Shown one piece after another: positions 1-7,983 of a DNA stretch of 64,000 nucleotides. Origin of the DNA: DATKYQ01 sp035528415 (GTDB taxonomy: Bacteria; Myxococcota; B64-G9). The stretch's first letter is position 1, and every line of letters starts with the position of its first letter. The position numbers were made by a program, and so were the translations under genes. The notes beneath the pieces were generated by a model. That model worked only from the letters and a program-made list of their open reading frames with translations, ran no database searches and was not told the DNA's origin. The DNA lies in the NCBI GenBank assembly GCA_035528415.1, contig DATKYQ010000002.1, positions 62,001-126,000 on the forward strand, read 5' to 3'.

Positions 1-1
1 C

Positions 2-418
2 TACACGGTGCGCGGTTACGAGCCGCGCTCGATCGGTCCCAGGCAAGATCTGGCGGCCGAGAAATGGGCGCCGGGCTCCTACCTGACTCCCTCCAGCGTG
101 GGCGGCAACAAGCAGGTGATCGGCAATATCGAACTGGAATTTCCGATCTTCCCGCAGGTCAACATCCGCGGCGTGATCTTCCTCGACGCCGGCAGCTCCT
201 ATGGCGAGGGAGAACACATCTTCTCGGAGCGTTACTCGGAGGACGCCGACAAGAACCGGCTCAAGGAGACCTGGCTCGGCATGTACTGGTCGACGGGATT
301 CGGCTTCCGCTGGTTCTCGCCGATCGGCCCCCTGCGCTTCGAGTGGGGCATCCCGCTGACGCCCCGGCCGGGCGACAAGGATATTCTGTTCGAGTTTACG
401 ATTGGCAACTTTTTCTGA
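2..418 (+). CDS. bamA: BamA/Omp85 outer-membrane assembly factor, C-terminal part
   Basis: This is the last part of an outer-membrane beta-barrel of the BamA family, which inserts other barrel proteins into the outer membrane. The reading frame is open from base 2, so the start lies outside the window. The first visible residues contain VRGYEP, matching the conserved VRGF/Y motif of barrel loop 6. The last strands alternate hydrophobic and polar residues, and the protein ends in an aromatic residue (IGNFF), as expected of the BamA beta-signal. The next genes are skp-like, lpxD and lpxA, the classic bamA neighbourhood. The family call is firm; only about 138 residues are visible. Confidence 0.9.
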   Translation, partial: YTVRGYEPRSIGPRQDLAAEKWAPGSYLTPSSVGGNKQVIGNIELEFPIFPQVNIRGVIFLDAGSSYGEGEHIFSERYSEDADKNRLKETWLGMYWSTGFGFRWFSPIGPLRFEWGIPLTPRPGDKDILFEFTIGNFF

Positions 419-519
419 TAAAGGCGAGGAAGAAGTTTGAATTTGAAAAGGGGCAAAGGAGTCGAACCAGAACAGACAGCCGACCGGAATGGTCGGGAAA
501 TCACAGAGAGGATGAGAGC

Positions 520-1071
520 ATGAAGATCGGCAGATATGTGTTGAGTAGCTCACTGGTTATTGCGCTTGGCCTGGGTATCTGGACGTCGCCGGCAGCGGCG
601 CAGCAGAAGATCGGGTACGTCAACGTGAGCCATGTGTTCGAGAGCACCAACGAGGGCAAGGCGATCCTGAAACGGCTGAAGTCCGAACACCTGAAAAAGC
701 AGAAAGAGTTGGACACGCGCATGAAGACTTTTCAGGGAAAGGCGCAGCAGTTCCAGCAGCAGTCGGCCATGTTGAAAGAAGACGTGCGCAAGGAACGCAT
801 ACAGCAGTTGTCCAAGGAGGAGCAGCAGCTCCAGGCGCTTTTCATGCAGTACCAGAACGATATCAACAAGAAAAAAAGCGAGGCCTTGGGAAAGTTCGAG
901 CAAAAGGTGATGGTCGTCGTCCAGATAGTCGCCAAGCGCGAGGGCCTCGACTACATCCTGCGCCAGGAGGTGCTCCTGTTCGGGCCGGACAAGATGGACA
1001 TGACCAATCAGGTCATCCGCGAGTACGACAAGCGTCACGCGGCGAAATCCGAGAAAAAGAAAGGCAAGTGA
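520..1071 (+). CDS. skp: OmpH/Skp-family periplasmic chaperone
   Basis: This encodes a 183-residue exported protein of the Skp/OmpH family, which holds unfolded outer-membrane proteins in the periplasm for BamA. The ATG at 520 follows a purine-rich ribosome site (GAGAGG) and starts a signal peptide ending near AAAQQ. The mature N-terminus (KIGYVNVSHVFES) matches the family strand IGyVdvqrvf. A long charged coiled coil (about residues 45-130) follows, rich in K, E and Q, and a Lys-rich tail ends the protein. An open frame extends upstream to 64, but that part overlaps bamA and lacks a signal peptide. It lies between bamA and lpxD, with lpxD starting 3 nt downstream. Confidence 0.88.
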   Translation: MKIGRYVLSSSLVIALGLGIWTSPAAAQQKIGYVNVSHVFESTNEGKAILKRLKSEHLKKQKELDTRMKTFQGKAQQFQQQSAMLKEDVRKERIQQLSKEEQQLQALFMQYQNDINKKKSEALGKFEQKVMVVVQIVAKREGLDYILRQEVLLFGPDKMDMTNQVIREYDKRHAAKSEKKKGK

Positions 1072-1074
1072 TCC

Positions 1075-2118
1075 TTGCCGCGCAGCCTGAAAGAGATAGC
1101 GAATCTTTTGGGCGCCGATCTGGTGGGCGCCGACAAGAGCGTCTCCGGAGTGGCCGCGCTGGATGATGCCGGGCCGGACGACCTGTCTATTTTTTTAGGC
1201 ACGCGAAACGCGGCCGCGCTGGATGGCACCCGGGCGGGCGCGCTGATCATAGCCCGCCGCGCACAGGCCGGGCTTGCTGACGGCCGGGCCGTGCATTGCC
1301 CCGTGCTGGTGGTCGAAGACCCCCGCCTGGCGTTGTCCAGGGTCCTGGATCTCTTTTACCCGGACGAGCCTTGCCAACCGGGCGTGTTACCCGGGGCGCT
1401 GGTCGACGCGCGGGCCGTGGTTGATGAACGAGCGCGGGTCGAGCCGGGCGCCAGGATCGAGCCCGGGGCGCGGGTGGGAGCGGGTACGCGTATTGGAAGC
1501 GGGACGGTCTTGTGCCGAGACGTGTTGGTGGGAGACGATTGCCGCCTGGGCAGAAACGTCGTGGTGCGCCGGCGCTGTCGGCTGGGCAACCGCGTCAGGC
1601 TGGGCGACGGCGTGGTGATCGGCTCGCGCGGCTTCGGTTTTGCAAACCTGGATCAAGCGCAAGCGGGAAAGCGCGCCGTTTCAATCAAACAGATCGGTAC
1701 GGTGGTCATCGAAGACGACGTCGAGATCGGCGCCAACTCGACGGTCGACCGCGCAACGCTCGGCGCGACGCGTATCGGAAGGGGTACCAAGATAGACAAC
1801 CTGGTACAGGTGGGGCACAACGTCGTCATCGGCCGCGATGTGATCATTGCCGCCCAGACGGGGCTCTCGGGCAGCGTGTGTATCGGCGACGGAGCGCTTT
1901 TGGGCGGTCAGGTAGGGGTTGCCGACCACGTCACCATCGGGGCCGGAGCCCAGGTTGGATCCAAGTCGGGAGTGGGAAGCGATGTGCCTGCCGGCAGCCG
2001 TGTCGCCGGTTACCCGGCCGTGCCCGTCGGTCAGTGGTTGAGGGACTTTTTCTACAGGTACCGGCGCCCATCGTGCCGGCGTCCAGGCGCGGGAGATCCT
2101 GACGGGGAGAAGAAATGA
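1075..2118 (+). CDS. lpxD: UDP-3-O-acylglucosamine N-acyltransferase LpxD
   Basis: LpxD adds the second (N-linked) acyl chain from acyl-ACP to UDP-3-O-acyl-glucosamine in lipid A synthesis, on the cytoplasmic side of the membrane. The 347-residue length fits the family. Residues 1-100 form the uridine-binding N-terminal domain. From about residue 110 to 320 the sequence is a left-handed beta-helix of hexapeptide repeats ([LIV]-G-x4). The predicted catalytic His is H248 in NLVQVGHNVVIG. The start is a TTG at 1075, 3 nt after skp; no better in-frame start retains the N-terminal domain. The C-terminal 20 residues are an Arg/Pro-rich extension. The stop overlaps the lpxA start (ATGA). Confidence 0.94.
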   Translation: MPRSLKEIANLLGADLVGADKSVSGVAALDDAGPDDLSIFLGTRNAAALDGTRAGALIIARRAQAGLADGRAVHCPVLVVEDPRLALSRVLDLFYPDEPCQPGVLPGALVDARAVVDERARVEPGARIEPGARVGAGTRIGSGTVLCRDVLVGDDCRLGRNVVVRRRCRLGNRVRLGDGVVIGSRGFGFANLDQAQAGKRAVSIKQIGTVVIEDDVEIGANSTVDRATLGATRIGRGTKIDNLVQVGHNVVIGRDVIIAAQTGLSGSVCIGDGALLGGQVGVADHVTIGAGAQVGSKSGVGSDVPAGSRVAGYPAVPVGQWLRDFFYRYRRPSCRRPGAGDPDGEKK

Positions 2119-2894
2119 CTCTGATTCACCCGACGGCGGTGGTCGATGCCCGGGCCGAACTGGCGCCCGACTGCGAGATCGGGCCCGGCGCCGTGATCGG
2201 CCCGGATGTTCGCATCGGGGCGCGCACCAAGATAGGCCCGTATGCCGTGCTCGACGGGCGGCTGACAATCGGCGCGGACAACCAGGTTTTCCCCCACGCC
2301 GTGCTGGGGACCCCGCCGCAGGATCTGAAATACGCCGAAGAGCCGACCAGCCTGGAAATCGGCGACCGCAACCTGGTGCGCGAGTTCGTTACCATCCATC
2401 GCGGCACGCCGCAATGCGGCGGTGTAACGCGCATCGGTTCGGATGTCTTCCTGATGGCTTATTGCCACGTGGCTCACGACAATCTGGTCGGCGATCACGT
2501 GGTGGTGGCCAACAGCGTGCAACTTGCCGGGCATGTCGAACTGGGCGAGCACGCCGTGGTAGGAGGCTGTTCGGCGGTGCACCAGTTCGTGCGGATCGGA
2601 TCGCACGCCTTCATAGGCGGGGGAAGCGTGGTGGTCATGGACGTGCCGCCCTTCTGCAAGGCCACCGGCAACCGGGCCCGCCTGCACGGCCTGAACAGCG
2701 TAGGAATTTCAAGGCGCGGCTTCGGAAACGAAGAACTGCGCCTGCTGCGCCAGGCCTATCGCCTGGCCTTCCAGTCCGGCCTGCTGATAACCGAGGCGGC
2801 CGAGCGGATAGAGAAAGAGATAGTTCCAAATTGCGCCGCGGCGGCCGTGCTGGCTGCATTCCTGCGTGAATCGAAGAGAGGAATAACGCGCTAG
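2115..2894 (+). CDS. lpxA: UDP-N-acetylglucosamine acyltransferase LpxA
   Basis: LpxA carries out the first step of lipid A synthesis, moving a 3-hydroxyacyl chain from ACP to the 3-OH of UDP-GlcNAc. The 259 residues match the family length. Hexapeptide beta-helix repeats run from the N-terminus to about residue 190. The catalytic His is H121 in HVAHDNLVG. The helical C-terminal domain begins after the conserved LHGLNSVGISRRGF. Its ATG overlaps the lpxD stop by 4 nt, so translation is probably coupled. Two usual partners, fabZ between lpxD and lpxA and lpxB after lpxA, are absent here; the next gene runs in the opposite direction. Confidence 0.95.
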   Translation: MTLIHPTAVVDARAELAPDCEIGPGAVIGPDVRIGARTKIGPYAVLDGRLTIGADNQVFPHAVLGTPPQDLKYAEEPTSLEIGDRNLVREFVTIHRGTPQCGGVTRIGSDVFLMAYCHVAHDNLVGDHVVVANSVQLAGHVELGEHAVVGGCSAVHQFVRIGSHAFIGGGSVVVMDVPPFCKATGNRARLHGLNSVGISRRGFGNEELRLLRQAYRLAFQSGLLITEAAERIEKEIVPNCAAAAVLAAFLRESKRGITR

Positions 2895-2904
2895 ACCACT
2901 CTCC

Positions 2905-3477
2905 CTATTCGGGATGGCAAGTGAAAATGGGGGTGTCGCCGTCGGGGCCGCCGGTCAGGGTGAAGCTGACCACGGCGTTTTCCCAGGCGGCCTTTATGCC
3001 GGGCAGGATCTTCTTGAAGTTTTCACAGGTGATCAGGTTGGAAGCCACCAACACTTTGTATTTGGTGCCGGATGGGCAGGAGATTTGGATCCCCAGGCCC
3101 CTGGGCTCGTCCCAGTAGACACCCAGCGAGGTCGTCAGGGTTCGCCGGTCGGAACTGTTTTCGCAAAAAGACATGCAGATCGCATCGTCTTTGTGAATCT
3201 CGAAGTTCCAGCGGTAGTAGTCCATGTTCGCAAGGTCTATCGGGTTGAGAAAAACTATCTGCGTTCCATCCGTGAAGTCGCACTGCGTGCCGTCTGCGGA
3301 AAGGGTGCCTATGTCGTCCGTGGGGTGCAGGCAGTCTGCTGCCGCTGTCAGGCTTGCCTTCCAGCAGTTTTCGCCGCTGAACCAGTCGCAGCCTATTTCC
3401 TCGCCGACGAGTTCGTCCCCGCAGGCGCAGAACGTGGCTGCCAGCAAGAAGCAGGCGGCGACGGCGGTAAGTTTCAT
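2905..3477 (-). CDS. Small secreted lipoprotein, unknown function
   Basis: This is a 190-residue predicted lipoprotein. Residues 1-19 form a signal peptide with a lipobox-like end (ATFCACG), so Cys17 or Cys19 would be lipidated. The mature part has about ten Cys residues, suggesting several disulfides and an outer location. No known domain was recognised. The start ATG is 1 nt past the stop of the Lrp-like gene upstream, so the two are probably co-transcribed. The 3' end faces lpxA with a 10-nt gap. Confidence 0.75.
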   Translation of the reverse strand: MKLTAVAACFLLAATFCACGDELVGEEIGCDWFSGENCWKASLTAAADCLHPTDDIGTLSADGTQCDFTDGTQIVFLNPIDLANMDYYRWNFEIHKDDAICMSFCENSSDRRTLTTSLGVYWDEPRGLGIQISCPSGTKYKVLVASNLITCENFKKILPGIKAAWENAVVSFTLTGGPDGDTPIFTCHPE

Positions 3478-3478
3478 C

Positions 3479-3718
3479 CTATTCGAGATCGATCACGTTA
3501 CAGGTAATGGTGCGGATAACGCCCTCGATCATCTGGATATGCGAGTACGAAATCTTTCCCACGGCGTTGACATCATCGGCCTCGACCAAGGCGATCAGAT
3601 CGTACTGCCCGGTGACGGCATGGGCGGTCTTGACACCCGCGGTGGTGGTGAGCTTCTTGAGGATGCTGGGAACCGTGCCGGCCGCTCCCTCGATGAGGAT
3701 ATATGCTCTCGCTGCCAT
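3479..3718 (-). CDS. Stand-alone Lrp/AsnC ligand-binding (RAM) domain protein
   Basis: The 79-residue product is only the alpha-beta effector-binding domain of Lrp/AsnC regulators, with no helix-turn-helix. The match covers the whole protein: AYILIEG near the start, HAVTGQYDLIALVEADD in the middle and GVIRTITCNVID near the end follow the RAM pattern. The ATG at 3718 was chosen because a strong site (GGAGGAAGCC) precedes it; the frame extends upstream to 3766 without support. Stand-alone RAM proteins are often small-molecule sensors or act by pairing with full regulators. It is transcribed just ahead of the small lipoprotein gene. Confidence 0.85.
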   Translation of the reverse strand: MAARAYILIEGAAGTVPSILKKLTTTAGVKTAHAVTGQYDLIALVEADDVNAVGKISYSHIQMIEGVIRTITCNVIDLE

Positions 3719-3834
3719 GGCTTCCTCCACTCGGTTTATGAACGCCCAACCGTACCCTTGGGCCAATCAAAAGGCAAGGGATTTTACAGATCCATCGATT
3801 GACGAATCGGCGCAAGAGGTGGCAAGATGATGGC

Positions 3835-4815
3835 GTGCAGATCACGAAAAACGGCTTGATGATTTTAATTGTTGTCCTGGTGCTAATCCCGGGTTGTTCT
3901 GAGGAGCAGTCCCGGCAGGCGGACGAGACGGGCGGCAGGCGGATCGCCGAGGACATAGTGGCCAAGGTCAACGGAGTTGCGATTTTACGTAAGGAATATG
4001 TGAGCGCCCTGCGCCAGGCAGAACAGGATTACAGGCCAAATAGCGGCCAGCTTACAGAGCGCGAGAAAGACGTGCTCGGCAAGCGCATCCTGCACAAGAT
4101 GATCCAGGACGAGTTGCTCTCGCAGCACGCCCTGGCGGAGGGGCTGAGCGTCACCCGCGAGGAGATCGAGGCGCGCTTCGAAGAGATCAAGAGGCAGGGC
4201 GGCGGGGACGAGGCCTTCGCGGCTTTCGTCGCGCGCCGCGGTCTCGATCCCGCTCGCATCCGGGCCAACCTCGAGCGCAACCTGCTGATCGAGAGATTGG
4301 CGGCCAAGATCAAGGCCGGGCAGAAAGTGGACCCTCAGGAGATCGCCGGCTACTACAAGTCTCACCTGCAAGAATTCCGTGAGCCGGGCGAGGTGGATCT
4401 GGCGCATATTCTTTTTCGCGCTGGAGGGCAGGGCAATGATCCCGAGACGCGGGTTGGGCGCGTACGCTCTGAGATTGCCGCCGGCATGTCGTTTGCCGCA
4501 GCCGCCGGTAAGTACTCCGACGACTCCGCAACGCGCGAGCAGGGCGGCAATCTCGGTACGCTGAAGCAGGGCGAGATGATCGAGTCCATGGAGAAGGCCG
4601 CTTTCTCTGTGCCGCCGGGACAGGTGAGCCAGCCCGTGCGCGGCCCGTCGGGGGTGCATCTGCTGATGGTGCAGGCGGTTCGTCCCGGCAGGACGCGCTC
4701 TTTGCAGGAAGCCGGGCAGCAGATTCTTACAAAGATTCTCGATACACGAGTGCAAAATAAGATGACTGAGCTCGCAGCCGGCCTGGCCGAGCAAGGCAGA
4801 GTAGAGACTCCCTGA
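3835..4815 (+). CDS. Lipoprotein parvulin-type peptidyl-prolyl isomerase (SurA/PrsA-like)
   Basis: This is a periplasmic foldase that isomerises Xaa-Pro bonds and chaperones outer-membrane proteins. The chosen GTG start gives a compact lipoprotein signal (short basic end, hydrophobic core, lipobox LIPGC). A longer frame from 3799 would put a charged stretch ahead of the signal. Residues 40-165 resemble the SurA N-terminal chaperone domain (VAKVNGVAILRKEY, then helices). A rotamase domain spans roughly residues 180-290: it opens with EVDLAHILF, continues through GGNLGTLKQGEM and ends at GVHLLMVQ. The total is 326 residues. It fits the bamA-skp neighbourhood. Confidence 0.87.
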   Translation: MQITKNGLMILIVVLVLIPGCSEEQSRQADETGGRRIAEDIVAKVNGVAILRKEYVSALRQAEQDYRPNSGQLTEREKDVLGKRILHKMIQDELLSQHALAEGLSVTREEIEARFEEIKRQGGGDEAFAAFVARRGLDPARIRANLERNLLIERLAAKIKAGQKVDPQEIAGYYKSHLQEFREPGEVDLAHILFRAGGQGNDPETRVGRVRSEIAAGMSFAAAAGKYSDDSATREQGGNLGTLKQGEMIESMEKAAFSVPPGQVSQPVRGPSGVHLLMVQAVRPGRTRSLQEAGQQILTKILDTRVQNKMTELAAGLAEQGRVETP

Positions 4816-4910
4816 GCAATATTCCCGGCGCTTTTATATTGGCAGAAATTGCCGCAGAGGGTAAAATAGTTTCTTTGTAAATACCGAAAAGGGTTTCGAG
4901 GGAGATCAAT

Positions 4911-6971
4911 ATGAAAAAGGGTTTTGTTGCCGTTCTTTCGCTGATAGCAGGCTTGGTTATCGGCTCGTGCGGGGCGGAGAGCATCGAGGAGACTGAATAT
5001 TTCGGTAAGTTCGATCTGGCTAACGACTTCGACAAGGCCGACGGCATGGGAAACACAGCGGTGCCGTCTTCAGCCGACAATTCGGACACCGCCGTCTGGG
5101 AGGTTCGTAACGACTGGGGCGACAGCGACACGGTCGAGGCACGCAAGGCAGGTCTGGCCTGGGATGCGAACAGCGGCCTGGACTGGAACGAGAAGTATAC
5201 CCTGTGGATCGAAAACATGCGCAAGATTGACTCAGCTACCGGATCATACGGTTACAAGACTTTCCAGGTAACTAATCCCCAGGGAAAGACGATTCCGGCC
5301 CCGGTGCTGGAATGCGCGGAGACGGCCTACTTTTTACGGGCCACCTTCGCTTCCTGGTATTACCTGCCGTTTTTTGTCGAGGCGGTCGACAGCGACGGTA
5401 CGCGGGTTTTCATGGGACACTTCGGCTGGCGCACGGCCCAGGGAAGATACAAGAACTCCAACCTGTTCAAAAGCTGGTACAAGGATTACACCGGCGGCAA
5501 CTACTCAGCCGACAACTGGCCGCGCGACATCAAACTGCGGGCCAAGAAGCTCTACGGCTCGGACGACGACTTCCAGCCCTTCATCGACGCGGATGCCCGG
5601 GCCGGGGCCTACTTCGACGAGCTGTTTCTCAACAAGCGCGTGGGCCATTTCTTGATCCTGCTGCTTTCCAACTTCGGCTCGATTCACCTGGCCGACAGCG
5701 CCAACACCTTCAACATCAAACCCGAGGCGATCCGCGAGGGAGACGTTTTGCTCGAGCGCTGGCAGCGGCGCGGCATCGGGCACACCCTGGTGGTCAAGAA
5801 TGTCCAGGACGGGCAGAACCCCGGCACGCTGATGGCCGAACTGGTTTCCGGTTCGATGCCACGGCGCCAGCCCAAGTGGGAGGATCCCACCGCCTCCAAG
5901 CGCTATTTCACCTCCGACCAGACCGGCGGGGTGGGAAGCAACTACTCGGGCGACGAGTACGCCAAGATGGGCGGCGGCCTGAAACGCTGGCGGGTAGCCC
6001 GGGCACTGGAGGGATGGTACACGAATACCATCCTGCCCGAGGACGTGAATAACTGGGTTTCCTCTACCGATTACGCTGCCATCGCCGCCCGCCCGGCCCA
6101 ATTCGAAGATCTGCTCGACAAGCTCGATCCCGAAGCCGCCCGCGACGCCTTGTTGCTGGTAATAGAGGACAAGCGCCTCCACCTCAGGGATCACCCGGCC
6201 TCCTGCTCGGCGCGCCTCGGGCGCGAGGAGGCCTTTACAGATCTGTACGACCTGATGCAGGAGCACTTCTACATGGACAAGGAGGAGGTCGACAAGCAGT
6301 ATCGAGTAGTCGACGACTATGTCTTCGCCGAACTGGAGTACAGCATTTCCAAGACCTGCTGCTGGAACAGCACTACCCATGGCATGTACGAGATCATCAT
6401 GGACTACGAGCAGAACTTTCTTCAGTTGGGTGACGACTGCCGGCCACCGGTCGTGTTCATGAACGACAACGGCTACGATGTCTTCCGGCAACACGCCGTG
6501 GAGATGGGCCGTGGCGACGAGTGGGTCGACTGGTCCGAGGACGAGGCCTGCTCCCAGCGCGACGTGGCCACGGACACCGAGGTCGTTCACTCCTGGACTC
6601 CCTACTGCACGACGTTCGCTCCCAGCGGCTGTCAGGCGGATCGTTTCGAGCCCAACAACAGCCGCGAGGATGCGGCGGCCATCAGCGACGGTTCCAGCAC
6701 CGGCTTGACGGTCTGCGGGGGCGAGGAAGACTGGTACTGGGTGCGCCCGGGCCCGGGCGCCCTGAACGCCTCGATATACTTTATAAGCGCCGACGGCGAT
6801 CTGGACATGAAGCTCTACGACAGCCAGGGCAACCAGGTCGAGAACTCGGCGGGGACCGGCGACTCAGAGAGCGTCGAGCACCAGGTCAGCGAAGAGGACG
6901 ACTACTACATCGTGGTTTTCGGCTACAACGGCGCGGAGAATACCTACGACATCAACCTGACGGTTCCATGA
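4911..6971 (+). CDS. Secreted lipoprotein with possible papain-like domain and C-terminal PPC domain
   Basis: This 686-residue protein starts with a lipoprotein signal (IGSC, Cys20) after a GAGGGAGATCA ribosome site. The last 110 residues form a bacterial pre-peptidase C-terminal (PPC) domain: it opens with DRFEPNNSREDAAAI and continues with EEDWYWV, DGDLDMKLYD and YYIVVFGYNG. PPC domains are common on secreted hydrolases. In the middle, LECAETAYFLRA (Cys135) starts a helix and GIGHTLVVKN (His291) a strand, an order seen in papain-fold peptidases and amidases such as NlpC/P60 or CHAP. That enzyme call is inference. A 13-nt gap separates it from the next gene, suggesting co-transcription. Confidence 0.7.
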   Translation: MKKGFVAVLSLIAGLVIGSCGAESIEETEYFGKFDLANDFDKADGMGNTAVPSSADNSDTAVWEVRNDWGDSDTVEARKAGLAWDANSGLDWNEKYTLWIENMRKIDSATGSYGYKTFQVTNPQGKTIPAPVLECAETAYFLRATFASWYYLPFFVEAVDSDGTRVFMGHFGWRTAQGRYKNSNLFKSWYKDYTGGNYSADNWPRDIKLRAKKLYGSDDDFQPFIDADARAGAYFDELFLNKRVGHFLILLLSNFGSIHLADSANTFNIKPEAIREGDVLLERWQRRGIGHTLVVKNVQDGQNPGTLMAELVSGSMPRRQPKWEDPTASKRYFTSDQTGGVGSNYSGDEYAKMGGGLKRWRVARALEGWYTNTILPEDVNNWVSSTDYAAIAARPAQFEDLLDKLDPEAARDALLLVIEDKRLHLRDHPASCSARLGREEAFTDLYDLMQEHFYMDKEEVDKQYRVVDDYVFAELEYSISKTCCWNSTTHGMYEIIMDYEQNFLQLGDDCRPPVVFMNDNGYDVFRQHAVEMGRGDEWVDWSEDEACSQRDVATDTEVVHSWTPYCTTFAPSGCQADRFEPNNSREDAAAISDGSSTGLTVCGGEEDWYWVRPGPGALNASIYFISADGDLDMKLYDSQGNQVENSAGTGDSESVEHQVSEEDDYYIVVFGYNGAENTYDINLTVP

Positions 6972-6984
6972 CCCGGGGGACGAG

Positions 6985-7983
6985 ATGACACGCCTGGCCC
7001 CAATTCTGATTCTGGTAGCGCTTTTGTCGACGCCGCGCGTGCTGGCCCAGTCGGCCCGCGCCGGCTGGAACGCGGTGACGCTGGACATCAACGGTCAGCC
7101 GGAGCCGATCTTCGGCTATCACATTTACTACGGCACAAGCCAGGGCGGGCCATACGACCAGGGTTTCTCAACAGGCAACGTGATCCAGACACAGGTCGAC
7201 GACCTGCAAAACGGCCAGACCTACTACTTCGTGGTCACGGCTCTGGACGGGGCCGGCAACGAGAGCGGCAACTCCAACGAGGACAGCTACACGGTGCCCC
7301 AAGAAGACTGCAACAATCTCACAGACGACGATTATGACGGACTGACCGATTGCCAGGACGTTGAATGCCCCGCCGGCAGCGAGGCCTGCGACGGCTTCGA
7401 CAACGACTGCGACGGGACGATCGACAACAACCTCAACGCGCCCGCCTGCGCGTTGCAGGATGGCGTTTGCGCGGGTTCCAGACAGCCTTGCGGCGGCGCT
7501 TCGGGGTGGCAGGCCTGCAATGGGTCGACCTACGGAGCGGACTTCCAGGCCGACGAGACGGCCTGTGACGGTCTGGACAACGACTGTGACGGCTCTACGG
7601 ACGAGGATTGCACATGCACTCCGAATGACAGCCGCCCGTGCTCGATCGACGTCGGCGAGTGTAGCGCGGGAGTTCAGGTGTGCGCTGCAAGCGCAATGTG
7701 GGGCGCCTGCAGCGGCAAACTGCCCGGGAACGAAGCCTGTGACGGGCTGGACAACGACTGTGACGGGCTGACGGACGAAGACCAGGTATGCCAGACGAAC
7801 GATGGCGGCGTTGACGGAGGCGGTGACGCGGGCAGCGACGCGGGCAGCGACGCGGGCCAGAACGGATCGGATAATTCGACCACGGTTATCGGCGGCTGCC
7901 AGTGTGGTTCCGAAACCAACGGGGGCCGCGGTCTTTGGCTGCTGGGCCTGCTTTTGGTGTTCACACTCCGCCGGAGAGATTGA
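6985..7983 (+). CDS. Surface protein: FnIII domain, MopE-type repeats, MYXO-CTERM-like tail
   Basis: The 332-residue exported protein has a signal peptide (to about residue 22), then one fibronectin type III domain (about 25-105, GYHIYYGT to YYFVVTALDGAGN). Four Cys/Asp repeats of the MopE type follow (pattern ACDGLDNDCDGxTDED), a motif annotated as a possible metal-binding repeat. An Asp/Gly/Ala linker (about residues 272-297) leads to GGCQCG, a hydrophobic segment and a final RRRD. That tail matches the MYXO-CTERM design of an invariant Cys motif, a membrane span and a basic end, processed by myxosortases for surface anchoring. The 3' end overlaps the convergent gene by 23 nt. Confidence 0.85.
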   Translation: MTRLAPILILVALLSTPRVLAQSARAGWNAVTLDINGQPEPIFGYHIYYGTSQGGPYDQGFSTGNVIQTQVDDLQNGQTYYFVVTALDGAGNESGNSNEDSYTVPQEDCNNLTDDDYDGLTDCQDVECPAGSEACDGFDNDCDGTIDNNLNAPACALQDGVCAGSRQPCGGASGWQACNGSTYGADFQADETACDGLDNDCDGSTDEDCTCTPNDSRPCSIDVGECSAGVQVCAASAMWGACSGKLPGNEACDGLDNDCDGLTDEDQVCQTNDGGVDGGGDAGSDAGSDAGQNGSDNSTTVIGGCQCGSETNGGRGLWLLGLLLVFTLRRRD

